A stretch of 64,000 nt of DNA from Bettongia penicillata ogilbyi (lineage: Eukaryota > Chordata > Mammalia > Diprotodontia > Potoroidae): assembly GCA_023548195.1 (NCBI GenBank), contig JAJHZJ010000496.1:2500001-2564000 (forward strand). Direction: 5' to 3'. Of this stretch, positions 22,974 through 35,499 are shown piece by piece. The first letter of the stretch is position 1, and each line of letters begins with the position of its first letter. Made by a program: the position numbers and the translations under genes. The notes below the pieces were generated by a model, which worked only from the letters and a program-made list of their open reading frames with translations, had not been told where the DNA came from and searched no databases.

Positions 22974-23324
22974 AGATGCCTTTAAAAAAAACAACTCTCA
23001 GACTCGATTTTCTCATCTGTAAAATAGTCATTTCCTGTTAGCCACATGTCTCCCTCACACTGAACCTTCTCTTCCAATGAAGAAAAGGGATAAGCAAAAA
23101 CTGGCCAAGGAAACCACTGCGCCTGACAAGTTATGAAATGTTTTCCTCTTTGGCAGGAGGAAGAAATATGCTTTCTCCTCAGACTGGAGTTTACAAAAAG
23201 AAGATTCTGGGTATTATTCCTTTTCTAACTAGATCCGTGGTTTTATTGATATAAGGAACTCCTGGTGAGAAACCATCATCTATTAATGAAAACTTGCATC
23301 ATCCCTGAAAATTATAGTCTTAGG

Positions 23325-23565
23325 GAGTTGTCTAAATAGTGTAGTGGAAAATTTTGGACTTGGGAGTCAGGAAAAACTGAGTTCATGTCTAGCCTTAGAT
23401 ACTCACTATCTCTGTGACCCCGGGCAAGTCACTTAGCCACTCTGTCTCAGTTTCTTCAACTGTAAAATGGGGATAACAAGAGTACCTATCTCCCAGGGTT
23501 GTTTCAACATATCTAAAGTGCCTTGCAAGCCTTTAAGGGCTGTGTAGATACTGGGTGTTCTCCTT
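23325..23565 (+). mobile_element. MIR SINE, full length
   Basis: TTGGACTTGGGAGTCAGGAA, CTCTGTGACCCCGGGCAAGT, AACTGTAAAATGGGGATAAC and CCTTGCAAGCCTTTAAGG. Confidence 0.88.
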
Positions 23566-23938
23566 CCTCTTCCTCCTCTGAGAGGGGGAATGATTTGCTC
23601 ACGGTGCTAGGGTATGTCAGAGGAGAGAATTGGAACCAGGCAATATGTACACTAGGTATTATTTATGCAAAAACATTGCAATGAAGGGATCTTTTCCAAG
23701 ATGCTTTTTTGTTTTTCTTCCCATTTTCCAAATAGGAAACTATATTTGGGAAGCAGATGCTTTAGACCCAATTCTTCACTTGTCTGGTTCAGCATGGCTT
23801 TGTCTGGTGTCTGGAGAGGATGCTTTTCTCCTTTTCTTTTTTTTTTTTTAACACAGGTCTCCTCTTTTCAAACAGATCCCATTTTCATGTTCTCCACATG
23901 GAAATCTATATTTGAAACTTGAATCTACAGACCACTCA

Positions 23939-24760
<822 letters not shown>

Positions 24761-24929
24761 TAAGCATACCACAGACACAAAGATCACACTGAGATTTACT
24801 AAAATTAATGAAGTCAAAGTACAGAACAATTAATCAGGCAAACTGCGTTAATCATCACTGTGGTGGCTTCTACTGGATACTCATGGATGGCACAGATTAT
24901 GTAAAACAGTGTATATTCTGATATGACTC

Positions 24930-26010
24930 CAAATGTTCTTAATTGTCCAGGATACCCAAATTCCTTCAATTCACCAAGATTTGCAGCCTCAGAGTCATTC
25001 TTGACTCTTCTCTTTCTTTCTAATCCATCTTCCAATCATTTGCCAACTCTTGGCAATCTCACCTCTATATCATTTCTCTCATTCGCCCCCTTCTCACCAA
25101 TCTTATGCCTTCTATTATGGTTCAGGTACTCAACATCTCTCATTTGGACTATTTTTGCCTTTTTTAAAAGTTTTTTTAATTAATGTATTTGCTTTCAGTT
25201 TTCTATAATTACTTCCATAAATCTTAAATTTTCTCCCCCTTCCTCCCCGCTCCCTCCCCAAGATGGGATGCAATCTTATGTGGTTTCTGTATGTACATTC
25301 TTATTAAGCACATTTTCACATTAGTCATGTTGCACAGAAGAATTAAAATGAATGGGGGTAACCATGAAAAAAAACCCAAAACAAAACATCTAACACAAAA
25401 GAAAATATTCTGCTTTATTTTGCATTCCATTGCCATAGTTCTTTCTCTGGATGTGGATGGCATTTTGCCTCAAGTCCTTTGGGAATGTTTTAGGTCCTTG
25501 CATTGCTCTGAAGGGCTAAGTCTACTAGAAAAACTTCTCAATACTGTGGCTGTTACTGTGTACAGTGTTCTCCTGGTTCCGCTCATTTCAATCAGCATCG
25601 GTTCATGTAAGTCATTCCAGGCCTCTCTGAAGTCTTCCTGTTTATCATTTCTTATGGCACAATAGTATTCTATTACATTCATATACCACAACTTGTTCAG
25701 CCATTCCCCAACTGATGAACAACTCCTTGATTTACAGTTCTTGGCCACCACAAAGAAAGCTGCTATAAATATTTTTGTACATGCGAGACCCTTTCTCATT
25801 TGGACTATTCTAAGAACCTCTTAACTAGTTTCCTGGTTTTCAAGTGTTCTCCTTTCCAATCCGTCTACCCAGCTACCCAGCTGGTATTCCAAATCGTGTT
25901 TCTCCCCCTAACACACCCATTAACCACAAAAAAATTCTTCCAAGACCTTCTATTACCTCCTTATTCGGGGGTTTAAAATTGTTTAATCTGGCTACCATCT
26001 ACCTTTTCAA
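24930..26010 (+). mobile_element. L2 LINE split by an L1 insertion
   Basis: L2 body before (CTTTCTAATCCATCTTCCAA, TTATGGTTCAGGTACTCAAC) and after (TTAACTAGTTTCCTGGTTTT, CCTTCTATTACCTCCTTATT) the L1 at 25154-25793. Removing the insert and one duplicate rejoins the two halves. Confidence 0.8.
25154..25793 (-). mobile_element. 5'-truncated L1, 640-base 3' end
   Basis: A T-rich start marks the poly(A) end, so the element is in minus orientation, the same as TNIK. A perfect 16-bp target-site duplication, TCTCATTTGGACTATT, flanks it (25138-25153 and 25794-25809). Interior landmarks: TTTCACATTAGTCATGTTGC, TCTTTCTCTGGATGTGGATG, CACAATAGTATTCTATTACA. No L1 protein frame is intact. Confidence 0.93.
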
Positions 26011-26234
26011 TTTTATTTAGCATTTCATTGTAGACACAAGGTGGATAATAAATCCAGAAGAAGCTAAAGCAGAGAGAGATCTATATGGATTGTCATCATC
26101 AGAGAAAGAAGATTTATGGGTGAATTGAGACCTGAGCTAGATCTAAAAGGATATTTGTAAAAAGGGAAAGTAGTCAGAATGTGGGAAATGGTAATGGGGA
26201 TTGGGGAGGAAAGAACAACAAAGATACAGGGTAT

Positions 26235-26850
26235 GGCGGGACTATTGTAATCATATCCTAATCGGTCTCCCTGCCTCAAGGCGTAGACAAATGCTAAAAT
26301 GATTTCCCTAGAGTGAAGGTTTGACTATGCCCTCCCCCTCACTCCTTAAAAACTCCAATGGCTCCCTATTACCTCTGGGTGAAAATACAAACCCTTTTGT
26401 TTGGTATTGAGAGTTACCCACAACATGGCCCCAGTCTCCCTTTTCAGCCAAATAATGTTTTCCTCCCCTCCATGCACCCTATGGTCCAGTTTAACTCACT
26501 TTGCTGCTGTTCCTCATACAGGGGTCTCCATTTGTCTACAGTGCCCTCCCTCCTCATCTATGTCTCTTAGACTCCCTCGTTGCCCTTCAAGAATCAGCAG
26601 AAATGCCCCCTTCTTTGTGAAGCCTTTCCTGATTTCCCTAACTGCTTTTGCCTTGTCTCCTGCCCCTATCACCTTGGGGATTGCTATAGTTTATCTTGTA
26701 TATATCTCTGTGGATATGTTATCCCTCGGGTAAGAATTCAAATTATTTGAGAGCAGATTTTTTCACTTTTTTCTTGTATTTCCTGTGTTAAGCATGATGC
26801 TTGGTGTGTAAAAAGTACTTAATAAATGTTTATTGACTGATTTATGGAGC
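26235..26850 (+). mobile_element. L2 LINE 3' end, long copy
   Basis: CAATGGCTCCCTATTACCTC, TTGTGAAGCCTTTCCTGATT, TTATTTGAGAGCAGAT and the tail AATAAATGTTTATTGACTGA. Confidence 0.88.
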
Positions 26851-27014
26851 TCCACAGGAATAGAAAGTCAGGGTAGATAGAGAGATGGGGTGGGAACAAA
26901 TGTCAGAGAAATGAACATGAATTCTTGGAGGCTCAAATGAGCGGTGAGCAGGTAGTTATCAAATTAGTAATTTAGAGTTGCTTTTAACTTCTGACATTTC
27001 AATTAATAAGAAAA

Positions 27015-27175
27015 GATTATAGAATCGTAGATTTTGAACTGCAAGGGGCTGCATCTATTTCAGCCTAGATCTACACCAATAAAATTGCCACTAATTCATG
27101 GAAGAAAAGACTTAGGGCCAGAAAAATGGGGCTACACAAAGTGGCAGAGCAGGGATTCAACTCTGAGGTCCTCTA
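27015..27175 (-). mobile_element. MIR-like fragment
   Basis: AGAATCGTAGATTTTGAACT and GGGCCAGAAAAATGGGGC, diverged. Confidence 0.55.
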
Positions 27176-27189
27176 AATCCAAATGTGGG

Positions 27190-27410
27190 AAGCTAGGTGA
27201 TGCCAGAGTAACAGGCTTAGGGTGAGGAAGACTTGAATTCAAATCCAACCTCAGTTTGATCCTGGGTAAGTTACTTCACCCTGGTTGCCTCAGTTTCCTC
27301 ATCTCATGTAAAATGAGTGAGAGAAAGAAATGGTAAACCTCTCCAGCATCTTTGCCAAGAAATGGACTCACAAAGAATCAGATACAACTGAAAATGCCTG
27401 AAGAAGAACA
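27190..27410 (+). mobile_element. Marsupial tRNA-headed SINE, diverged
   Basis: AGCTAGGTGATGCCAGAG, GAAGACTTGAATTCAAATCC, TTGCCTCAGTTTCCTCATCT and CCAGCATCTTTGCCAAGAA. Confidence 0.83.
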
Positions 27411-27719
27411 AAATGCCCAATTCCACTACAGCATCGCCCTCACATTCATCTCACCTGCATCCTCACGGTGTTCTTCTCCCCCAACTTCCCTATTGTCCAG
27501 TCACCTACACTCAAAACCTCAGTTATCTTTGACTTTTCTTACCAACTCATCCCCCCACATCCAATCAATTACATGTCCTAATAGACCTTCCACCTCTAAA
27601 CTCCACTGTCTTCCTTCTACAGTGTCTCTACTGGGATCCATTGACACTGACCTCTGATTTTTCTTGAACAAAAACTCCATCTCTCACTGACAATTTCTGT
27701 ACATTTCTTTTAGATCCTA

Positions 27720-29150
27720 CTTCTTTGGTGAAATTATTAATTGCTTAAAATAACTTGTGTTAAATGTCTAGGGTTTTCTAGGTAAACCATTCATCTGTGA
27801 AAAGTATTTATCTGGCTATGCATATGCCCTCAATGTCTTTTTCTTGCCTTATCACTATAAGTAGTATTTTTAGAACGGTATCAAATAAGATTAGAGACAA
27901 TGGTCTTACTTGGTTTATTTCTGACTGTATTGGAAAAGATTCTGGTATTTCTCCATTGCAGAGAATACTTGCTTTGGGTTTCAGAAAGACATATATTTAG
28001 AAAATAATTTTATTATTATGGTTGCTAGCTTTTTTTTTTAACATAAGAGAATGAAATCTTATTGTCTCCATCTACTGATATAATAATAAGCTTTCCTGGC
28101 TTCATCTAAGTCCCAACTAAAATCCCACCTTCTATAGGAAGTCTTTCCCAATACCTCTTAATTCTAGTACCTTTATTTTCAATTTATCCTGTATATAGAT
28201 TATCTGGACATATGTATTTGCTTACTATCTCCCCCAGAAGATTGTAAGCCCCTCAAAGATAAGAACTTTCTATAGCCTCTTTTTGTATTCCCAGCACCTG
28301 GCATATAGTAGGTGCTTAATAAATATTTTCTTATTGGTTAAACAAGTATTTTTGATTCTTTTGGGTACTAATATGTGATTCTTAAAGTTTTACAAATATT
28401 GAAACAACCCTGCATTTGTGGTATAAATCCAATCTGGTTGCAATGTATAATCTCTCTAATATGTTGCTGTAGCTTCTTTGTTAAGCTTCCATTCAATTCT
28501 TTTGCAATGATATTTATTAGAGATAGTGCTCTATGGCTTTATTTTCTGTCTTGGTTTAAGTAATCAGGACTATTTTTGTCCCATAGAAAGAATTTAGCAG
28601 GATAACACGTTTCTCTAGTTTTAAAATAATTTATATAAAATTAGAGTTGATTTTTTTTAAATATTTGATAGAATTCTCTTGTAAGTTCATCTGGCCTTGA
28701 GATTTATGAATTGTTGAGTTTTTCATCCAGAGACTGCGTTATCAAAGTTCTCTTTTTCTGATAATTTGAATATTGGAATCTTGTAATTATTCATCCATTT
28801 CATTTAAGTTATCTTTTTTTGCTGGTATGCAATTGGGCAAAATCATTTCTAGTTTCCTTTATCCCTTGTATTTATTGTGAGCTCCTTTTTTAAAAAAAAA
28901 CTTTGATATTGATGATTTGGTTTTCCTCTTTCTTTTTTTGACCAGGTTAGTTCAACAGTTTGTTTATCTGATAAGAATTATATTAAAACCATTTTATTTG
29001 TCATTTCAAGTTTTTCAAGCTTTGTTTTTTTTGTATGTTTTTTTGTGTTTTTTTTTTTTTGTTTTTGCTTTTCAGTCTTATTTATTTCTTCTTTGCTTTT
29101 CAGACAATTTTTTGGACAATTTCTTTTCAAACAACCTGGTTTCAAGTTGA
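27720..29150 (-). mobile_element. Old L1 ORF2 remnant, interrupted by L2-like sequence
   Basis: Reverse-orientation L1 ORF2: CGGTATCAAATAAGATTAG, ATTTCTCCATTGCAGAGAAT, TTTGTCCCATAGAAAG, TTCTCTTGTAAGTTCATCTG. The order matches L1 ORF2 read backwards. L2-like 3' sequence occupies 28090-28340. No frame is intact. Confidence 0.68.
28090..28340 (+). mobile_element. L2 LINE 3' end within the L1 remnant
   Basis: AGTCCCAACTAAAATCCCAC, AGGAAGTCTTTCCCAATACC and CCCAGCACCTGGCATATAGT with the tail GGTGCTTAATAAATATTTTC. Confidence 0.82.
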
Positions 29151-29419
29151 TTTTCCGAGGTCCCCTTCATTTCTCTGCCTCTGTTAGCATCCAGCCAGAT
29201 TACTGGAGCATCTGTTCTCCTCACCTCGGCCCCTTCTCAATTTACCTGTGCTCATGTTGTCTTCCTTCATCAACGTTGTCAACCTGTCATTGATTTTTTT
29301 CTATCTTCAAGGAACTTAGTATTATATGTTTTCAGACTTCTTTGTCATTGATCTTTCTGTGAATCTTTTCATATGTTTGCTAGATTAATGTGGGGAAGCT
29401 GGGATTCTACATAATTAAC

Positions 29420-29740
29420 TCAACATAATTTAGCCCATACTTTTTCTTAACATGCCCTTCATGCACCATCTCTGATGAGCCTTTTCTGCCTTTCAAGACC
29501 CAGTTCAGAGGCCACCTCTTCCATGGTCTTCCATGATTTTCTCCCCACTTCCCTTAATTTAAATAGGTCTTTGCTTCCTGGATTTTCCACATTCTACCGC
29601 ATAACGTACTTCTATATGTATATATTCTCCCTTCTTCATTAGTTTGTAAACTCTTTGAAGGTGGGAACCATGACATACTGCCTAATGTGGCACCTTACAT
29701 GCACAGAGGCTTAATAATTATTTCCTGAATGAATAAAAGG
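29420..29740 (+). mobile_element. L2 LINE 3' end
   Basis: TTTCAAGACCCAGTTCAGAG, GTAAACTCTTTGAAGG and GGCTTAATAATTATTTCCTG. Confidence 0.83.
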
Positions 29741-29744
29741 ACTT

Positions 29745-29880
29745 TATTCAATCATTCACTCACTAACTCAAAAAGTATTTATTGAGTGTCAATTATGGAA
29801 GCATGAGTTATGTAGAGACAAAAACAAAAGCCACTGTTCTTGAGGAATTTGCACTTCTATGGAGGAATGAACATATCCGT
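29745..29880 (-). mobile_element. L2 LINE 3' terminus
   Basis: AATCATTCACTCACTAACTC, AAAAAGTATTTATTGAGTGT and TTCTTGAGGAATTTGCACTT, antisense L2 abutting the previous sense copy. Confidence 0.75.
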
Positions 29881-30301
29881 GTTGCTACTATCCTAATGAA
29901 GTTTGCAAACTTAAGGGGCAAAGTTCTTACATAAAAATTTATTAATCAATGAAAATGACTTCACTTCAAGGACTTGGAAGGGTTTAGAGTTTATAGCAGG
30001 TAATATTCATCCATTGTTTCCTCAAGGATAAAACCTGGGCTATAAAGAATCTCATGAGAACTGGGAGCCAAAGAAGTAGAGAGAACCATTTTCCTAATGA
30101 TTAACAACTCAACAAGGTGTGAGAAATTCCTGATGGACTTTACCCAGGATTCAAGGAGTAGGCACACATGCTCTTACTGAGAGTCCCACATGATTAGGGA
30201 TGATGTTATTAATTAAACCTCTCATCCTTATAAGGACTCTCTTAGTAACCCATCATGACCCAGTCCTGGGCACCTTGGCGTGGAAATCCATAAGGTGACA
30301 T

Positions 30302-30320
30302 CTAGTGCCATCTGGTGGGG
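30302..30320 (-). promoter_or_regulatory. Candidate CTCF-binding site
   Basis: On the minus strand 30318-30305 reads CCACCAGATGGCAC, matching every position of the CTCF core consensus CCASYAGRKGGCRS, then TAGA. It lies in otherwise unrecognised sequence about 6 kb from the nearest exon. Binding is inferred from sequence only. Confidence 0.55.
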
Positions 30321-31204
30321 GATCTGGAAGCTTCCCATCTCAAGTAGTGAGGAAAGCTTTTCCTTTGTAGAATAGATGAGGATGACAATGAGCGTGATAC
30401 ACCAAAGTTATAACAAGGATTGTTAAGTCTGCCTACTACAAGTGGTGCCTTGGGTAAACAGCACAAACCATTCCCTCACTGGAGGGGTCAGGGACTGCAG
30501 AAACCCTAACGTGGGGGAGTAAGCATCTTTGGAAGGATTGGTGTATGGGCACAGAGGCAATTTACTCCAACCTATTTTACCAAATTTTTCTTGCTAACGA
30601 GGTGTGAACCTGTGCTGCTTAAAGCTTTCAAGTATTGTCAGGGTCCTCAAAGGAGGTGCCCTGGGGCACAACTCTGCCCTAGAAGGGTTTTCTAAGACTG
30701 ACTTAAAAGATTCTTGAGTCAAATGTTAGGAGACACTTTTAAGAGACCTCATTCCCTTTTTTACTCAGGTCAAAATGTCTTTTTCCATAACCTAGGTATT
30801 TCTCTTTCTCTAAGATTCTCATATATTTTAGACATTTCCATTTAAATTTCCAAGATTTTGTCAGATTGATGTCTGTGTTACTTAGGAAGAGAGCAAAAAT
30901 AAAAACCCATGGATATTCCTGTATGGGATGAATCAGCTAATGTTGAACATAGTTCTTTAGAGTGACCTTTCAAGACACTGGTAAATCCATCTTCCCTTAG
31001 GCTGCTTTGGAAGCTACTGGAAGGACCTCCAGAGATACCAGCAAACCTATAGGCTTAAGAAAAACTCTGGACAAAAAGCTGCTATAACACCTGGTACCAA
31101 CCTTGCTTCCAAGGACAATTCTCTGAACCATTGGACTCTCTGCAGGATTCCATTTCAGTTTTGAAAGTGTTCTCTCTCTCTTCTCAGATTTTCATAAAGT
31201 ACTT

Positions 31205-31340
31205 TGTTTAGGTCTCTTGTTTCAATTAACAAGCAGTTATCAAACTTCTACTAAGCACTGGACATGAGGCATAGTGCCACAGTTACAAAAACTGAACAGT
31301 CTGTGCCCTCAAGGAGTTTATATTCTATTGGGGAAAGAAA
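31205..31340 (-). mobile_element. L2 LINE 3' terminus
   Basis: TTCAATTAACAAGCAGTTAT, AAGCACTGGACATGAGGC and TGCCCTCAAGGAGTTTATAT. Confidence 0.8.
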
Positions 31341-31478
31341 CATGTACACACATGTACCAAGTCTATAAACATGCACACACATATACGAAATCTATAAACG
31401 TGTACACATATACACCAAATCTATAAACATGTACACGTACATACCAAGTCTATAAGCATGTACCAAACCTATAAAAAG
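31340..31478. repeat. Minisatellite with 29-bp period
   Basis: Units beginning AARTCTATAAACRTG start at 31359, 31388, 31417 and 31446; the first three are exactly 29 bases apart. The last is shortened. The units also contain short ACAC and GTAC motifs. Confidence 0.85.
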
Positions 31479-31519
31479 TTAATACAGAGTTATTTCAGAG
31501 AAATGGAACTAGTTTCCAG

Positions 31520-31850
31520 GATTATACCTTTTTTGTTTTATAACAATCTGTGTACATTTTGTAACACAACCTCCATCTCATAATAGAATGCAAATCTCTT
31601 GAGAGCAGGGCATATGCCAGATTAAATCCTCAGCCATTAGTATGGTGCCTTACCCATAATAGACATCTAATAAAACCATTCATTTGACAAATTTTCCCGG
31701 CCCTGAATATCTTCCCCACAATTGCTACCTTACTTCTACACTGTATTCCTTTTGTATGCACTGATTTACACATGAGTTATCTTCCTCTTCAGAATATAAG
31801 CTCCTTGAGGGTAAGGACTACTTTTTTTCTTCTTTTTATCCCCAGCAGTA
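31520..31850 (+). mobile_element. Two adjoining L2 LINE tails
   Basis: AATCTCTTGAGAGCAGGGCA with AGTATGGTGCCTTACCCA, then AATATAAGCTCCTTGAGGGT with TTTTTATCCCCAGCAG. Confidence 0.78.
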
Positions 31851-31854
31851 AGTA

Positions 31855-32105
31855 AAGAGATCTTTGCATATGTTGCTTCATCTGACCCTTACAATAATTC
31901 TGGGAAACAGGTCCATTTATTATTTCCATTTTATAAATTAGGAATACTGAGGCTGAGAAAGGTTAAGTCACTTGCTTGAGTAATATAGCTAGGAAGTCGC
32001 TGAGGCAGGCAGGATCTGAACTCAGCTCTTCCTGACTCCAAGCCCAACATCCTAGTTGGCACGTAGCAAATGTAACAGATGCTTGTTGGGTGACTGCTTG
32101 ATTTG
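31855..32105 (-). mobile_element. MIR SINE
   Basis: GACCCTTACAATAATTCTGG, GAAAGGTTAAGTCACTTGCT and GATCTGAACTCAGCTCTTCC. Confidence 0.85.
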
Positions 32106-32109
32106 ATTG

Positions 32110-32330
32110 AAGGGTACTAGGTGGTCTAATGGATAGACTGTTGGTGTAGGAGCTGGGAAATCCTGAGTTCAAACTCTGCCTCAGTAACCTATTTACTCTG
32201 TGAGTCAGGTCAACAAGCACTTGTAGAAGTACACAGCTGTAGTGCCTGGCTCATAGCAGGCAATGGATATGTGGGTGATTTCCTTCCTCAAGGTGCGATG
32301 CAAATGCTAGCTATTGTTATCGATTTAGTT
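32110..32330 (+). mobile_element. MIR SINE, diverged
   Basis: GGTACTAGGTGGTCTAATGG, GAGTTCAAACTCTGCCTCAG and TGCAAATGCTAGCTATTGTT. Confidence 0.72.
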
Positions 32331-32379
32331 ATTGTTATCACAGTCATTTCTAGAGATGAGAAGATGGTGCCAAACAGTC

Positions 32380-32660
32380 CTGACTTTGCCCTCATGAAGC
32401 TTCCTTGTGTTAGCCTAGGAGACTGTGACACACCAGGCAGCTGTGATGGGAGGAGACACAGTGCCCTTGAGAAATAGAAAGGAGAGAGAATATTTTCAAC
32501 GGGGGGTGAGGGAGGCAGAGGGAATATTGAAGAAGCTTTCACCAAGGATGTGGCACCTAAATTAAGCCATGAAGGATGGACAGAAGTAAGAGGAGGGAAG
32601 CCTGGGGGAATGGCATGTGCTAACTGCTGGAGATGGCAGATTGCAGCTTGAGCTATAGGG
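32380..32660 (-). mobile_element. L2 LINE internal fragment
   Basis: TTGCCCTCATGAAGCTTCCT, AATTAAGCCATGAAGGATGG and GAAGCCTGGGGGAATGGCAT follow the order of the L2 region upstream of the tail. Confidence 0.6.
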
Positions 32661-33464
32661 GCAAGCATTATATCAGTTTGCCTGGAACTTCAAATTCATG
32701 GAAGGAAACCATATGAAATGGGGATGAAGAGGCAAGAGGCAGCTAGGTGAAGGAAGGCCTTAATTCCTGGATGGAAAATCATATACATTCTCAAACTAAT
32801 CTATCCCAAAGGACCTCTAAGACACTCTAAGTGGATCCTACGAGGAAGCCCTATCAAGGCAAATTTCAGACTCTAATGGACTTTCCCAAGGTAGAAATCC
32901 CAGAGAACAGATTTCAGGTAAGCCTCTCCCATAAACTGTTCCCACCACAGCCTTCTTGCAAAGAAGAAAATTAATGTCAAATAAAAATTAATACCAGAAA
33001 ACCACTCAATGCTAACATATGGACAAATGGTCATTCTATTTTCAATATGCATAGCTTCAAGAATAGGCCTCCCTTTAAGTAGGAATCTATGTCTTTATTT
33101 GAAGATGCTGAATAAAAGGCACACTGTCCAATTAAGAAACAAGCCATGTAGACTCATTAGAATGTGGCTTCCAATGCATCACCCTGACACACAGAGTGCT
33201 GAGGAATTTGCAAGGCTCTACACTCAAAAAGCATATAATTGAACTAGCTCTTGAAGAGAACTCTATGCCAAGCATTGCAGCTCGGCAGTCTTCAAGAACA
33301 CAGCCTCTCAGCCAAATAATAGATAGTGAGAGAAATAGAGATACTGAGTCATCTGACTCTTTCCTAGAAGAAGCAGAATCTGACGGGTCAAATAATACCT
33401 ACGCCAAACAGACCTTTTAAGAGTGATCTCCTGTCTCTGACTGAAATTTAGCTGGAAATTAGCA

Positions 33465-33690
33465 TGTTATGATGATGATGAGGAGGAGGAGGAAGATGAT
33501 AGCTAGCCATTGTATTGTGCTTGGAGGTTTGCAAAGTGCTTTGCATATATTATCTCATTTGGTCCTCACAATAACTCTGGGAGGTAGGTGCTATTATCAT
33601 CGTATTTTATGGATGATGCAACCAAGGCTAGAAAAGGTTCCTTACCCCTGGATCCTACATGAGGTATCATCCTGACTTCAAGTCAAGCAC
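33465..33690 (-). mobile_element. MIR SINE with a (GAT)/(GAG) run
   Basis: ATGATGATGATGAGGAGG precedes GCAAAGTGCTTTGCATATAT, TATCTCATTTGGTCCTCACA and CTGGGAGGTAGGTGCTATTA. Confidence 0.82.
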
Positions 33691-34379
33691 TCAATTCTCT
33701 CTTAAATTTCAAGTGAAGACATTTCTTCTATGTTAAACTCTGAACAGTTACTCCTTGACTAATTGTGGAGATGTCTCCTATCACTAATGTTTTTTTTTGT
33801 TTTGGTTCAGACTAAGCAGGCTAACTGGGGCTCACCTGGAAAGTAAGGACCTCGGTCATGTGGGTCAACGTGTAATAGGCTAGCCTTGAATCCAAATGTT
33901 CTTTACCCCTAGATCTCCTCTCTATCCACTATACCACATTATCTCTCTCAAGGGTAGAGAATTCTCCCATAAAGCACACTGATTGCATGTGTCCTTGCTC
34001 AAAGGAATTCCAAACTAATTTTTTTTAAATAAGCCTATTACCATGAGCATTGCTAATCTTCTAAGGGCTGACCTTAGATAAAAATAAGTGGTAGTGAGTG
34101 ATGCTGCAAGTCTGAAACCCAACTTCTAAGTCAGCCAGGGTCAATGAAAATACTTGTCTCTGGTTTTTTTTTGTTTGTAGATTAACATCCTTTCAAGGAC
34201 CCCAAGCTGCCTAATAGACTGCTGGGTTAATCCTCCTAAGGAGGTATGTGAAAAGTTTTCAGGAAAAATGAGGCCTTCCAAAAACCAGTCTGGCCAGTGA
34301 CTGGCTTTGGACCCTACTTGTATTTCTCAGAACACCCTTCCCTCTCTCCTTTCTTTTGACCCCTTTCCTAGGCATTGTT

Positions 34380-34640
34380 TCTTCTGGTAGGGACCAAAGG
34401 ATTCAGTGGAAGAAGGGACTTCAGGGGTGCTCTTATCCAATACCTACCAAAACTAGAATTTTGCCTCTGGCATATTGACAGGTGTCAGGTACTAAAGACC
34501 TCCAGTCAGGAAGGACCTCTCTACCTGGCAAAGCAGTACGTCTCTCACTGGAATCCTTCAAAGAAAGGCTCAGTGACCACACATTGGAGATTACAGATGC
34601 AAGTGGGAGAGGATGACTGCAGACGTCTCTTCTAGCTGAG
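34380..34640 (+). mobile_element. CR1-like LINE 3' remnant
   Basis: TCTCTCACTGGAATCCTTCA, AAGAAAGGCTCAGTGACCAC and GACGTCTCTTCTAGCTGAGA fit the end of CR1-type LINEs. Diverged. Confidence 0.55.
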
Positions 34641-34799
34641 AGTGTGGATTCGAAGTTGACTTTCCCATGCTTAACGGACTTACCAAGAAGAAGGTTCTTA
34701 AAAGAAGATTTAAGTATATCTTGGCTTACATTAGGAGACAGGGAGATTCAATTCATTTTAAATTTTCATTAAGCACTTGCTCTACACCAAGAACATGAG

Positions 34800-35060
34800 G
34801 GATAGAGTGGAATAGTGAATAGAAAAGTGTACTTGGAATTTGGAAGTTCTGGGTTCAAATCCTCCTCTAACACTTACTGGGTATGAGATGCTGTACTCTC
34901 AGTCACAGATAAATCTAGTAGATTTACTAAGTAGATAATTTTTTTTTAAATTGTGAGTCTCAGTTCTTCCATTGGCAAAATGAGGATAATGGCAACCGAC
35001 TGGCAGAGTTGTTGTGAGGATAAAATGATATAATGTATGTAAATGCTTTGCAAGTGTGCA
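34800..35060 (+). mobile_element. MIR-type SINE, interrupted
   Basis: TTGGAAGTTCTGGGTTCAAA, TCAGTTCTTCCATTGGCAAA and GAGTTGTTGTGAGGATAAAA. Confidence 0.78.
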
Positions 35061-35089
35061 TTTTGTACATATATGTGTGTGTACATGCA

Positions 35090-35285
35090 CACATAGGTTA
35101 CTCTCAAAACAACTCTATGAGGTAGATATTACTATTATTTTTATCATCCCAATTTTACATATGAGGAAACTGAGAGGTTACCTGCGTGACTTGCCCAAAG
35201 TCACAGTCACTAAATGTCTGAGATGGGATTTGAACTCAGGTCTTCCAAATTCCAAGTCCAACCCTCTCCTCATTGCTGCCTAGAT
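35090..35285 (-). mobile_element. MIR SINE
   Basis: AACAACTCTATGAGGTAGAT, TACATATGAGGAAACTGAGA and GATTTGAACTCAGGTCTTCC. Confidence 0.85.
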
Positions 35286-35499
35286 CATTCTTAAAATCAC
35301 TTTATGGCAAAAAAGTTTCAAGGTTTTCAACAAAGCCTGAAGCCCAATTGATGCTGCCAAACTTGATATATTTAAATTGCAATAAATGAAATGTTATCAT
35401 TTTATTTGCTTCTCCAAAAGAGGCTTGCCAGCTTTCATAGGAAATGTATCTGACAACCCAGCAAAATTTCAGGACAGCTTTTCCCCCTCTGCCATTTAC

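Noticed and set aside
25470..25799. 109-residue minus-strand frame containing YYCAIRNDKQEDFREAW
   Set aside because: It is part of the 5'-truncated L1 3' end. The peptide resembles the extreme end of L1 ORF2, not a host gene.
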